Assembly (NCBI GenBank): GCA_032690845.1
Contig: CM064417.1
Span: 12,554,501 to 12,618,500 of the forward strand
Direction: 5' to 3'
From: Eleusine coracana subsp. coracana
Taxonomy: Eukaryota; Streptophyta; Magnoliopsida; Poales; Poaceae
Length of the DNA stretch: 64,000 bases
In this document: positions 12,062 to 21,738 of the stretch, one piece after another
How the letters are laid out: each line of letters begins with the position of its first letter
How positions within the stretch are numbered: the stretch's first letter is position 1
The notes under the pieces: model-generated
Seen by the model: the letters and a program-made list of their open reading frames with translations, nothing else
What the model was told of the DNA's origin: nothing
Databases searched by the model: none
Translations under genes and position numbers: made by a program

Positions 12062-12510
12062 TAGGTTAGTTTCTGTACAAGACTTTTGAGTTTTTTTTTA
12101 CTTCAATTCAAACCTGATTTTAAATTAAAAGTGTAAATGATCATATTTTAAACTATAACTCTTTCTAATGATATAATTTTGTATAACACATTTCCCATAT
12201 CCTTGAACAAATGATGTTAGAAGGAATAATTATTAAAAAATAGAGTTATTTGTACTTTAAATTTTAATTAATTTGAAACAACTCAAAACTTTTGATAAAA
12301 CATAACTTAAATAAAAAAAATTATGTTAATATTTCTCATGACACAATAAATTTAGGTGATTTTTATTTAATTGTTAGAGAAAGCTAAGATGACTTTTCTA
12401 AGTTTGAGTGGTTCAATAAATATTTACTCTATATGTGCATAAAAAGTTCTACTAGTTTTTAAAACTAAAAAGTATTTTTAATTGGCACTTAGGAGACTTA
12501 AATGTTAAAC
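11747..12510. mobile_element. Long fold-back (inverted-repeat) element, about 765 bp
   Basis: The left half (about 11747-12180) and the reverse complement of the right half (about 12215-12510) match along nearly their whole length with small gaps. Examples shared by both arms are TCAATTAAAAATACTTT, ACTTAGAAAAG, ATCACCTAAATT and TTTTGAGTT. Only a short loop remains near 12180-12215. The left arm is interrupted by an AT dinucleotide run. No ORF is present. It resembles a MITE or long-TIR non-autonomous DNA element; the superfamily is unclear because the terminal duplication could not be fixed. Confidence 0.7.
12004..12058. repeat. (AT)n microsatellite, about 27 units
   Basis: A perfect alternating AT run lies inside the left arm of the fold-back element and is absent from the right arm. 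It therefore arose or expanded after the element formed. Confidence 0.95.
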
Positions 12511-12537
12511 AAAATAAAATAAAATAAAATAAAATAA
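12511..12537. repeat. (AAAAT)n short tandem repeat at the edge of the fold-back element
   Basis: About five AAAAT units directly follow the right end of the fold-back element and blur its exact terminus. Confidence 0.85.
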
Positions 12538-13259
12538 GCCCTAGATCGTGTCGTCGTCAGTGGATGGGCAACAAGCCTGTCAAGTGGACTTGATGGTCCG
12601 ACAAGTGGGTGACAAACCCTTGTGTTAGTTTTGCAAATTTTCATATCAGACCGTTAGACAGATTAAATAGTTTTAAAATTTGTTTATTAATAAATAAATT
12701 CTGTTTTTGGAAATTAAGAAATAAGGTATCACGGTACTATATTCATGGGCGTCTCTAAAAGGCCTCGAGTAGGGCTGGCTAATTGGAAACGGAAAGCCCA
12801 AACACCTGAGAGTCGTTTGTGGCTTAAACTGGGCCAGAAAGGAAGCCCACGATGAATCGGCGAGTCATCCACTCTGTGGCTGCCACCGACCACTCGGTAG
12901 TGTCATCCAGGTTTTTTTTTTTTTTTTTGATAGGGTTTTGATCAAACTGACTGCCTTTTCCCCCCGTTTGCTTCCCGTTCCAGAATAGAGACTAGAGAGA
13001 GCGCCGAACAGACGGAGCAAAGCAAATGACAGACGGAAATTACGCGTGTTACCATGGGCGTTCCGGGAAACCCACAAGAGCATGTCGGAAACCGGCGGCG
13101 GCCGCGCCCAAACAAACCCAGGGCAACCCGGAGGCGGAGTCCCTTGTTTTTGTTTAATAAAACAGAGCCCTTTCCCTTCTCCTCTTTTCCATTGCCTCCG
13201 AATCATAATAATCATCCCCTCCATCCCTCAGCGAAACTGATCAGGAATTCGATCACGAC
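12538..13259. other. Upstream region and 5' UTR of the USP gene
   Basis: No ORF is supported. It contains a T tract near 12911-12928. The last 200-300 bases are pyrimidine-rich (CCCTTCTCCTC) and are probably the core promoter and 5' UTR of the gene starting at 13260. A weak TATA-like TTTAATAAAA lies near 13154. Confidence 0.45.
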
Positions 13260-14143
13260 ATGGCATCTCCTCCCGCTCCCGCTGCTTCATCCGCCGCCGG
13301 ACCCGGGCGCCGCATCGTGGTGGCCGTGGACGAGGGCGAGGAGAGCATGCACGCGCTGTCCTGGTGCCTCGCCAACGTCGTCTCCTCCAACGCCGGCGAC
13401 GCCGCGGACACGGTCGTGCTCCTCCACGCCCGGCGCCCGCGCCCCGTCTACGCCGCCATGGACAGCGCAGGTACTACACGTACGCGCCTGCTTCGGCTTC
13501 CAGCTCATGAGTGACTTGAAGCAACGGAGTTGATGAGCCGCTGCTTCTCTTGTGGTGGATGCAGGGTACATGCTCACCTCCGACGTGATGGCCAGCGTGG
13601 AGCGGCACGCCAACGCCGTCTCGGCGGCCTGCGTCGACAAGGCCAAGCGCATCTGCGCCGACCACCCGCATGTCCGATTCCTAACCTAATAACCTTTGCT
13701 TGCTCATCTCCTGCCTTAATTAATCCGGTTCATTCGATCGACGCCTTTGATGCTGATCCTGCGCGACAACGCAGGTGAAGGTGGAGACGCTGGTGGAGAG
13801 CGGCGACCCGCGCGACGTGATCTGCGAGGCCACCGACAAGATGAGCGCCGACCTGCTCGTCATGGGCAGCCATGGATACGGCTTCATCCAAAGGTGAGGT
13901 GCCATTGCGTTTACAGTACAAAGTATCCGTCTCGATGATGACGCGTCGTTCGTTGGATAAGGATCAGGAGAAATGAAATGACAGCACTCGTCTCAAGTTG
14001 ACAGCGAGTAATCATAACAATCTTCACTTATCTGATGGTCAACATTTTGCAGGGCGTTCCTGGGAAGCGTCAGCAACCACTGCGCGCAGAACTGCAAGTG
14101 CCCCGTCCTCATCGTCAAGAGGCCCAAGGAGCAATCCCAGTGA
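13260..14143 (+). CDS. Universal stress protein A-like (UspA domain) protein, 175 aa
   Basis: Four exons: 13260-13470, 13565-13671, 13775-13893 and 14053-14143 (TGA 14141-14143), total 528 bp, with frame kept across every intron. An Ala/Pro-rich N-tail is followed by the Usp fold: RRIVVAVDEGEESMHALSW (beta 1 and helix 1), DTVVLLHARR (beta 2), ETLVESGDPRDVICE, ADLLVMGSHGYGFIQR and CPVLIVKRP (last strand). The ATP-binding pattern G-2x-G-9x-G(S) is complete in the segment GSHG...LGS, so an ATP-binding Usp is expected. Members are small cytosolic proteins linked to hypoxia, drought and other stresses. AATAAA at 14238-14243 is a likely poly(A) signal. The gene is convergent with the eL29 gene. It appears intact. 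Confidence 0.92.
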
Positions 14144-14237
14144 CCCTGCTGCTCGGCCGAAGTCAATCCTGCGACTGTGATAATCTGTGTACATAGGCGT
14201 GTTTGCTTTCGAGTTATGAACATTGTTTCTCAGTTGG

Positions 14238-14243
14238 AATAAA
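14238..14243 (+). terminator. Polyadenylation signal of the USP gene
   Basis: A canonical AATAAA lies 95 bp after the stop codon, in a T-rich 3' UTR context. Confidence 0.6.
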
Positions 14244-14249
14244 TCCTTC

Positions 14250-14963
14250 ACCTGACAGCTTACTTCCTTCTCGTGTTTGCTACTGAAGAATACTGCACGA
14301 TGATGCGCATCTATACATGTTCCGATCTCAAGCTAACAGTGGAGTTGACACAAACAAAATCAGGAAAAGAATACAGATTTTACGAAAACATGTAGTTTAA
14401 TAATTCAGAAAGCAGTTTACAAAACTGTGAAGAGATTTTTGTAAATTCAGGAACTAGTTTACTAAAAACAAGGTTTAAATCTGAATTCGGCAAAGTACAG
14501 CTCCCAAAAACAAGTCTAAAACACGACGCAAGTAAATAACCATTCGCTTGTGGCTTCTGAAGCCAAACTTCCCGCACAATTCTGCTCAAACACCAAGGCA
14601 GGCACTAGAGTCTGCTGATAGCTTTCTATTCTATACCAAGGCTCAACGAATCAGATTAACCAGTATTTCAATTTAGAACCAACTCAGACAGCACACAGCC
14701 TCTGAGTCCCAATAGACTAGGGAGCCTCAAAGTAAAGACTCAGAGTGATCCTCTGGATGAAGATGAAGGCAACCAAGTAGTAACACCAAAGGCAGCATAA
14801 ACTTAAAACATAATGAACGAAGTTAAGATTAGGCAGCCAAAGAAGATCCATGAGATCATACAGAAAACCATTTAAGTTCCATCTCTAGTGGATCCTAACA
14901 GTAAAACTGAGCTAAAACAGAGGAAACACACGACATGCTTTTCTTTCATCATAAACTTCCAGC
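14250..14963. other. Convergent 3' ends of the USP and eL29 genes
   Basis: About 700 bp between two tail-to-tail genes. The right part is the eL29 3' UTR. No separate gene is seen. Confidence 0.5.
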
Positions 14964-16100
14964 TTACTCCTCGGCTTCAGCCTCGCCGCTCTTCTTGTTG
15001 TGCTTCCTTGAGTACCTCAGGTTCCTCAGGAACTTGGGGTCCATCTACAAATATCAGAATAAATAATCAGTGATGAATTTGAGCAAAACTTCAGCAGTTA
15101 CTGCAACCAAATTATTCAGAACACTAAAAAATGGGGCCCTTTGAAATGACTTGGGCAAAATGCAGCTCGTACTGCTGATGCAACACTGAAAATGGGGCCA
15201 TTTCAATGACTTAAAATGCAGTTCGTACTGCTGATGCAAAATTAGGGGACATAATGACCAAAACAGAGAGTGAGCAAAAGGAAAACCGAAATAAGATTGC
15301 AGAGTTGCTCAGGTAACCGCTCAGGAGGAAGCAATGTACTTCCCAGGTTCATCAAGCAGGTGTCTGCTCTCAAAATGAGTTGAACTCATCATTGCAACAC
15401 TCTAAAGTTTCATTTGTAACAGGAAGGGCTAAAGTGGCACAGGAATTGGAATTAGTGTTCGTACTAGCAGAGCATTTCTTACACAACCTGGAAAATAATT
15501 ATAACAGACAATTGGACAACGAGAAAACTTATATTATTCAGAGATGATGCCTCTTCATGGCAAGAAACATAAGGAGCAGCAGAAAATTAAGGCCAGTAAT
15601 ATAGTTACAATTTCCATATCACCAAAATCCTAGAGTGGCCAGATGGTAAATCAAAGGAGCAGCAGAAAATTAAGGCTACCTCCAGCAGCCTGCAATGACT
15701 AGCTCACATCCAAATAGAATTGCCGCGAAATGGGATAGTACGTAATACAGAATAAGAAGAATCAGTCCATGACCTATGGAGTTCATAAATCCGTTTCTAC
15801 GTTGCATCAACAAAGCCATGGACAGAAACCAAACTTAGGTTGAGTGAACTAATCTAAAGCTCCCCACTCCTCCACTGCGCCATGAGATTCTTGTACAAAT
15901 TAGTTACCGCATCTACGGAGTACGAAAAGATTCGACCAGCCCGACTGGTTCGAGCCAGTAACAGATCGCGCGAGGTCGATACGATGAAGGAAACTTACCC
16001 CCTTGGTGGAGGTCTGGCGGTTGCGCTTGGGCTTCTTGATGCCGTTCTTGTGCGCCTTGTACGACTGGTTGTGCGCCGTGTGGTTCTTCGACTTGGCCAT
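14964..16100 (-). CDS. RPL29: Large ribosomal subunit protein eL29 (60S RPL29), 60 aa
   Basis: Two coding exons on the minus strand: 16100-15999 (34 codons) and 15044-14964 (26 codons plus TAA). The intron is phase 0 and about 954 bp, with donor GTAAGT. The protein begins MAKSKNHTAHNQSYKAHKNG, is very basic, continues KKPKRNRQTSTKG and ends in an acidic tail GEAEAEE. This matches plant eL29 in length and sequence. It is a structural protein of the cytosolic 60S subunit. A 5' UTR intron is likely (about 16121-16225, donor GTAACC, acceptor CAAG). The first coding intron is unusually long for so small a gene and contains a snoRNA candidate and short duplications. It is intact and surely expressed if the locus is normal. 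Confidence 0.95.
15127..15239. repeat. Imperfect tandem duplication in the eL29 intron, about 55 bp unit
   Basis: AAAATGGGGCC...GTACTGCTGATGCAA occurs at 15127-15183 and again at about 15188-15239, with small gaps and substitutions. It has no box C/D or H/ACA hallmarks that I can see. Confidence 0.75.
15304..15398 (-). ncRNA. Candidate box C/D snoRNA in the eL29 intron, about 95 nt
   Basis: On the minus strand a 5' stem GTTGC (15398-15394) is followed by a C box AATGATGA, an internal C'-like TTGATGA, a D box CTGA at 15312-15309 and the matching 3' stem GCAAC (15308-15304). The stem pairs perfectly over 5 bp, immediately outside boxes C and D. Size and placement in a ribosomal protein gene intron are typical of plant C/D snoRNAs. 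A second CTGA lies 12 nt upstream of the D box. The rRNA target is not fixed: GACACCTGC could pair with GCAGGTGTC of 25S rRNA as I recall it, but the D' box there is weak. Confidence 0.5.
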
Positions 16101-16287
16101 CTCCGCGGGGTCCTTTCTTCCTTGGAGTAGCACAGCACAAACAAACGGCGAGTCAGATAACAGTGAATCGGAGAAGTTGAAGAAGAGCAAGAACGAGTAG
16201 ATCGAGTCGGGCGGCGGAGGGTTACCGAAGCGAGGGCTCGAAGGAGAGGAGCGCGACGAGTGGGCAGGCGGCGGCGGCGTTGGAGGC

Positions 16288-16294
16288 TAGGGTT
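16288..16294 (-). promoter_or_regulatory. telo-box-like motif in the eL29 5' leader
   Basis: The minus strand reads AACCCTA, the core of the plant telo box that is common at transcription starts of ribosomal protein genes. It sits just upstream of the proposed leader intron. Confidence 0.5.
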
Positions 16295-16430
16295 CTCGCG
16301 AGAGGCGAGGAGCGGAGGCTTATGTAAGGGAGGGCGGGCCTGTGCCAAATGACCTCGTTGACCTTGGCACCTTCCCGCGGTTGGATTATGAGATGCCGCG
16401 TTTCCGCGAATCGTAAAGCACTTTACCTTA

Positions 16431-16495
16431 TGGGCCAATGGATTAACGGTTACAGCCCAGTTAACTCATTATTTCGTGCTGATGAATGTTGGGCC
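16431..16495 (-). promoter_or_regulatory. Cluster of three site II (TGGGCY) elements upstream of eL29
   Basis: TGGGCC occurs at 16431-16436 and 16490-16495, and TGGGCT (reverse strand) at 16454-16459. Site II elements bound by TCP factors, together with a telo box, are the known promoter signature of plant ribosomal protein genes. Confidence 0.6.
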
Positions 16496-16899
16496 TGAAA
16501 ATCTCATGGTCCCTCGTCCACGGGCCGTTTTGGAATTTCGATTTGCGGAACCCACTTATGTATCGCGGAATACAGCACTTTTTTTAGGCCATCGCGGTAT
16601 ACAGCACTGACCACCTCCCATGTGACTGACTGACTGAGACTACCCCTTTTACAGGAAAATGAAGCTCGTTTTTTTTTCGATCAAGAAAAATCAAAATCAA
16701 GCTCGTTTATTTGAACAAGGATCGCAAAAAAAAAAAGAGCTTGATTGTTTTTCTTTGCGATAAAAAAAAATTCAAAATCAAGCCCGTTAATCGTTAAGTC
16801 TATAGTTAAGGCCTATTTGGCACAAATTATGCAAGTGATTTTGTTTTTGATAAGTTGTTTTAAATAGAAATTAATAAGGTAGTGGAAAGTGTCGAAAGA
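16496..16899. other. Intergenic spacer upstream of eL29
   Basis: AT-rich, with A and T tracts around 16670-16770. No gene is seen. The last bases are the target of the retroposon at 16913-17195. Confidence 0.45.
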
Positions 16900-16912
16900 G
16901 TTTTGTAAATAT

Positions 16913-17195
16913 CATTGCTAAAGAGGTGGACAACCCTTCTCAAGGAAGAAGACACAAAAAATGCTGGATAACGTGACCAGGACTGTAGTGGCGCATATAC
17001 AAGGAGAAGGCCGACAGCAGGTGCTAGACACAGAGATCTCCGACATAGCTAAAATGTAATAGGTCTGGTTTCGCTTTGTGTTGGTTTGTTTTCGTGAGGT
17101 GAATTGGGACCTTTTGTAAGCTGGTAACCCTAGCAACAACTCTCTTATTTTGGCTTCCTGAAAGCCGAGTAAAATCTCATTTTCCAAAAAAAAAA
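16913..17195 (+). mobile_element. Poly(A)-tailed retroposon (5'-truncated LINE-like or SINE-like)
   Basis: The insert ends in an A tract (17186-17195) and is flanked by an exact 13-bp direct repeat GTTTTGTAAATAT at 16900-16912 and 17196-17208. Long target duplications plus a poly(A) tail are the mark of target-primed reverse transcription. A short frame ending LDTEISDIAKM then TAA lies in its first half, but no reverse transcriptase motif is present. It could be the 3' end of a LINE or a processed transcript piece. Confidence 0.7.
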
Positions 17196-17208
17196 GTTTT
17201 GTAAATAT

Positions 17209-17754
17209 GTATTCAATATTTGTTGTATGTTGATGGTTCAATCGCATAAATATTTGTTCCAAAATTTTATGTGTTCATAGCCCAGACTCCCGCAAGACCC
17301 CCCCGTGCCAACCTGCGTCGGGATGCGGCAGCCGTGCGTGGGGAGCGGGCGTACGGATGCGATAGCCGAGAGTCTCTGCTGCTCGCGAGCTTGGACGGAC
17401 GCATGGCGTGAGGAAACTCGTCAAGAACGCGTCGCGGAGCAGCGCATGCATTCTGCTTGCGTGGACGCGGGCGCCATGCTTGCACGAGCCAGAACGATGG
17501 TCCGGCACGCATGCCTCCTCGTGGCGCTCGCGCGTGCGGCACATCGCCTCGCCCGTTCCTCCTCTCCCGGCGCCACATCGTCCCCACCTACCACTAGAGT
17601 CCACCACGGCATACGCACCTTATTGCGCCGTACATTGTACTTACTCGAAACCGCACGTACGAGAGGACGATCGCGGTGCATGTACATTATAACAGCCACG
17701 AAACGTATACTATGAAGGTTTGATCGAAATTTTAAGAAATAAACATGTATCAAT
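17209..17754. other. Intergenic, partly GC-rich
   Basis: The part at about 17280-17600 is strongly GC-rich and open in several frames on both strands, which is expected by chance at this composition. No family is recognised. Confidence 0.4.
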
Positions 17755-18068
17755 GGTCCTGTTTGGATTCATGGGTTAGAGTTAGTTTAGGTTAGTTTAA
17801 GTACAACTAACTATAAATTCTTCAAATAGGTGGAGTTAGTTTAGATTAGTTGCATCTAACCCACTCAAAAAAACTAGCTCATTTAAAAGGTGTTAATTAG
17901 AGCTATTTTCAGTGAGATACACCGAAAATAGTTAGTTTGGATTAGTTAAATAATTACAAAAGTGCTTTTATTGTCAATTTAACTTTTATATCCAAACACC
18001 TCAAGGGTTAGAGTTAGTTTAGAATTAATTATGAGCTATAAACTAACTTTAACCATCCAAACAGGGCC
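17755..18068. mobile_element. TIR MITE, 314 bp, with 3-bp AAT flanks
   Basis: The left end GGTCCTGTTTGGATTCATGG and the reverse complement of the right end, GGCCCTGTTTGGATGGTTAA, are terminal inverted repeats that extend inward through AGTTAGTTTA motifs. AAT flanks both sides (17752-17754 and 18069-18071). The 3-bp duplication favours a PIF/Harbinger relative, though AAT is not the canonical TWA. It lies directly before the globulin pseudogene. Confidence 0.7.
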
Positions 18069-18159
18069 AATGATATATCGCAGTGAACACTAGTTGGCAT
18101 GTATCGGATTCGATGTGTATCGTATCGACTCCTCTGTGGCGGACTTGACTTGAGACCGG

Positions 18160-19078
18160 CGCTCGGGAGCAGCAGCAGAGCGTTTGCGGTCGGCTGGACC
18201 GTCCGCTCCGCGCGCTGGAGCCGACGCGCCGCGTGGATTCGGAGGCCGGGGGCACGTAGCTGTACGACGCGCGCGACGGGCAGCTGGCGTGCGCGGGCGT
18301 CTCGGCGGCGCGCATCCGCATCGAGCGCAACGGGCTGATCCTGCCGTCCCAAATCAACCGAGACGGAGGAGACTACTAACGGAAACATGAACATCAACAT
18401 CAACGGGGTGGACGAGGCGGCGCTGTGCTGGATGAAGCTCCGCGAGAACGTGGGCGACCCGGGCAAGGCGGACATGTACACCCCCAACGGCGGCCGCATC
18501 ACGCTGCTCAACAGCCACAAGCTCCCCGTCCTCAGCCGCATCCAGATGAGCGTCAACCGAGGCGTCATGCACCCCGTGAGTTTTCAGTCACGAATACAAC
18601 TGCTTCCTTCCTATGTACTCCTATGCATCAATAACCCCGGTTCCCTTGAAGTGCTCATGATGACTCGTCATTGTTCGCATGTACTTAGAACGCGATCCTG
18701 GCGCCGCACTGGAACATGAACGCGCACGCGCTGGTGTACGCCACGGCCGGGCGCCGCGTGTTCGACGGCGAGATCAGGCGAGGGCAGGCGCTCGTCGTGC
18801 CGCAGAGCTTCGCGGTCATGGCGCGCGCCGGGAACGAAGAAGAAGAAGAAGAAGAAGAAGAAGAAGAAGGGTTCGCGTGGGTGTCGTTCCAGACCAGCGA
18901 CGACGCCATGAACGCGCCCATCGTCGGGAAGACGTCGGCCATGCGCGGGATGCCCGCCGACGTGCTGGCCAACGCGTTCGGCGTGTCCGCGGAGGAGGCG
19001 CGCAGGATCAAGTTCGGAAGGGGCCACGAGATGGCCATCTTCTCGCCTTCCCGCGACGTGCTCGCCGCCAAAGCGTGA
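18160..19078 (+). pseudogene. Truncated 11S globulin (legumin/glutelin-type) seed storage protein gene
   Basis: Two 11S pieces are present. The first (about 18160-18345) encodes the start of the N-terminal cupin, with SVCGRLDRPLRALEPTRRV, and has an in-frame TAG at 18257-18259. Then most of the N-terminal cupin is missing and the sequence passes straight to the C-terminal cupin. An ATG at 18387 gives an open frame over 18387-18575 and 18689-19078 (192 aa; intron GTGAGT..TAG), with TPNGGRITLLNSHKLPVL, NAILAPHWNMNAHALVYA and GMPADVLANAFGVS. A (GAA)n run adds about 11 Glu. Signal peptide, inter-chain Cys region and the Asn-Gly processing site are not found. Normal 11S proteins have about 480-520 residues, so this cannot be a normal storage subunit. 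The residual ORF may still be transcribed. Confidence 0.85.
18836..18869 (+). repeat. (GAA)n microsatellite within the globulin C-terminal cupin
   Basis: About 11 GAA units encode a poly-Glu run inserted in the second cupin, at a surface-loop position that is short or basic in the relatives I recall. Confidence 0.9.
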
Positions 19079-20700
19079 GGCAACACGAGTTTCGAGCTGG
19101 CTGCTGAAAGTCTCTGTATGTAAACCAGTGTATGTAAAACAAACACCAAAATGGCCTCGAACCATTGTAACCGATACTTTTGTATTATTTGGTTAACTGA
19201 AATTATTTTTGTTTCTAAAAATAACTTGTTAGGTTAATCATAATTAATCAGATTTTTTATACTGAGAAACCATAAAGACCAAAATAACCGAATTTTCATA
19301 TATTATATTCTTATATCCTCAATCTTATATACATAACTATTTAGTAGTTGAGGCAGATTTAGGTAACATGTATTTTATTTTTATTCAAATCTTTGCTAGC
19401 GTATGATTTTGAAGTTACCATGATATGCATTAGTATGATCTTTAGATTGATCTACCCTTTATACAATAGAAAAATTCTAAAAAAAGTATAGTTTTTAAAA
19501 TTTAGGTTAGAACCAACATCCGCAAAAGTTAGGTTAAAATTTTAATTTTCTCAAAATTATTTAGATTTCTAGTTTTTTTAAAACAAAAAACCGAACTCTT
19601 ATAACTGTATTAAATTACCCAGGCCTAGCCGTGCCTTGATCGCCTAGCCTAGCGTGTAGTTCACATCGCGCGCCACCTCTGCCAAATTTGGACCACCCGT
19701 GCCCAGGAGAGAGAGCACTATGGCTTGCCTCCCCGTGAGCCAAGGAGATGGGCTATCGACCCATGATAGAAAGAGTCACGACTATCGAGGATGTGCTGCC
19801 GTGAGCAGGAGAAGCAAGAGATGGAGGAAAGGGGCAGTGTGCTTGTGGGCAAGAGGGAGGAGAGGGGTGATGATGCCCATTGGAGCAGGAAAGATACGAT
19901 GAATGGCGGGAAGAGTGAGAGAGGAGGCAAGCCCCAGGGCCCTTTTACATCGAGGCTTCGGTTCGGGTTGAAAACGGGTCTACGAGCCTATTAAGAGGGC
20001 TAATGGGCCTTGAAGATACTAGTGATAGACCGTAAAACTTGCCACCGGTATCTTTTGATGTTAGTGTTTATATATCAAGGGCTGCCACTTGAGTTTAGTT
20101 TTCTGTGACGGGTATTGTTGATCTGATTGATTTTCGGTGACAGTCGTTTTTTTTTTTTTTGCGGATAAAGCACTACAGTCGTTTAGTGGTGCAGATTGGT
20201 ACTCTTTATGTTTGGGTCTTGTCCTCTTCTTACAAAACACAAGTCGAAGCATTTTGAAGCTGACTACCATGACTGATTGATTATGAAGGGTATTTCAAAA
20301 TTAGGAACATGACCCTAAACAAAAGTCAATGCGAGAAGATAGATTAACATAACCAAAACCCGGTCTAAACTAGAAGCGCTCAACACCAAACGAACCGGAC
20401 CAGATCAATATGAATCGGTAGTAAGTTGCAATCACGTTTCGATCATGTCCCTGCATTATATACTACTGCAGTTGCTTCCTTGGTCGCATTTGTTTGGTTT
20501 GGTTCGACTGGGGACCACTCTCTTGCCATCGATTAGTGCGAAGTAACTACTCCGTGTAGAAATATGCATTCAGCCTTCCGTGTTGAAAAGTAGTACTACA
20601 GTATAAGGCAGTCCGAGTCAATGATCGACTCGGGCCGAACACTCCACTCCCGCTGCCACTCCCACTACGGCCACATCCAATGATACACGTCCCAGCGCAC
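19079..20700. other. Intergenic, AT-rich then mixed
   Basis: 19150-19610 is AT-rich with no element ends that I can define. 19620-20000 is purine-rich, with short ORFs on both strands that I do not consider genes. A T tract lies at 20147-20161. Confidence 0.4.
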
Positions 20701-20710
20701 CGTGCTCTTC

Positions 20711-20784
20711 CACGTGTCAGCTCCGGGCCGCACCAACGGTTTCCAGGAAGCTTCCTCTGGTCGTCTCCACCACCGTGATATAAA
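20711..20784 (+). promoter_or_regulatory. G-box and TATA box of the PADRE/DUF4228 gene
   Basis: CACGTG at 20711-20716 lies 63 bp before a good TATA box, TATAAA at 20779-20784, which is about 160 bp upstream of the ATG at 20942. Spacing is normal for a plant promoter; the G-box suggests stress or ABA response. Confidence 0.65.
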
Positions 20785-20941
20785 GCGGGAGCCCGTGCAA
20801 GAGCACCCGCAGGCAGCGCACACCCAAGTTCTCTTCTCCTCTGCTTGCTAACCCAACCAGCAGCACTCTCATCCGAGCTCAAAGCAGCCCCGTTTTACAC
20901 TCTCGGTTCGAACGAAGCTCTCTCCGATTTTCCAAGCAAAC

Positions 20942-21424
20942 ATGGGCAACCTCGTCTCGCAGTGCGTCGCGGTCGGCGCCGCACGGCCGCTTGTAGTCGG
21001 ACCCGACGGCAGCCGGTCGTGGCCGGAGGACTACACGGGGGTCGCCGAGCTCATGATCGACGCGCCGGGCCACGTGGTGGCTCGCGCGATGGACGTGGCG
21101 AAGGAGCGGCGGGTGCGGGCGATGGCGGCCGACGAGCTCCTCCGCGCCGGCGAGGTCTACCTCCTCGTTCCGGCCGCGCGGGCCGGGTCGCGGCTGGGTG
21201 ACCGTGAGGTCGAGGCGATCGCACGGCTGGTCTCGGGGAAGAAGAAATCGTCGAGGAAGAGCATGACAGGTGGCGGTGGCCGGAGGGTGTTCCCGGCGGT
21301 GAACGGCGATGATGATGATGAGGTGATCCAAGGAAAGGGAGTTGCCGTCGCGAAACGGGCCCAGGTTACTGGGCTTGGACTCAGGCAGTGGAGGCCCGCG
21401 CTGGACACCATCTACGAAGCTTAG
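20942..21424 (+). CDS. PADRE (DUF4228) domain protein, 160 aa, intronless
   Basis: A single exon starts at the first ATG after the TATA box. The N-terminus MGNLVSQC is a strong myristoylation signal (Gly2), with Cys8 available for palmitoylation, so plasma-membrane attachment is likely. The body has the DUF4228 layout: beta strands with PLVVGPDGSRSW, AELMIDAPGHVVARA, then DELLRAGEVYLLVPAARAGS (the conserved 'L..G..Y.L.P' region), REVEAIARLVSG, a Lys/Ser-rich disordered stretch and a C-terminal WRPALDTIYE motif. PADRE proteins respond to pathogens and abiotic stress in plants; the molecular activity is unknown. Codon use is very GC-rich, typical of intronless grass genes. It is complete and undamaged. 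Confidence 0.88.
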   Translation: MGNLVSQCVAVGAARPLVVGPDGSRSWPEDYTGVAELMIDAPGHVVARAMDVAKERRVRAMAADELLRAGEVYLLVPAARAGSRLGDREVEAIARLVSGKKKSSRKSMTGGGGRRVFPAVNGDDDDEVIQGKGVAVAKRAQVTGLGLRQWRPALDTIYEA

Positions 21425-21738
21425 ATGACCGATGAAGTAGAAAACGCTCAATTTGCTTTAGCTTTAGGATAGAAAACCCAATTCTTTCATTCATTGATCT
21501 AAAAAAGATTCCTTCATTCATATTTTTCCCTTGTTCTTCCGTACTTGAGGATGGAAGGAGAAGGTGTTGTACAAAGATCCAGTCAGTATCGGGATAGTTG
21601 TTAGATAAATGTGAATATTTATTGGCGGATGGGAAGTGAAATTGACCAATATAATTGTTTTGTTGAATATGTCAAGAGAGGCTCAAGGCGAACTGAAACG
21701 CTTTAATTTCTTCTTTACTCCAATTTCTTTCCATGACA

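Noticed and set aside
15940..15965. GGTTCGAGCC resembling a tRNA B box
   Set aside because: No A box or cloverleaf stems at the right distance on either strand.
17275..17753. Four overlapping ORFs of 94-136 codons on both strands
   Set aside because: High GC makes long open frames likely by chance; no motif or splice context supports a gene.
18668..19165. Minus-strand ORFs of 154-165 codons opposite the globulin cupin
   Set aside because: Shadow frames caused by GC-rich codons and the GAA repeat (poly-Ser/Phe on the reverse strand).
19699..19994. ORFs of about 67-70 codons on both strands in a purine-rich stretch
   Set aside because: No recognisable family, overlapping frames, no promoter or splice signals.
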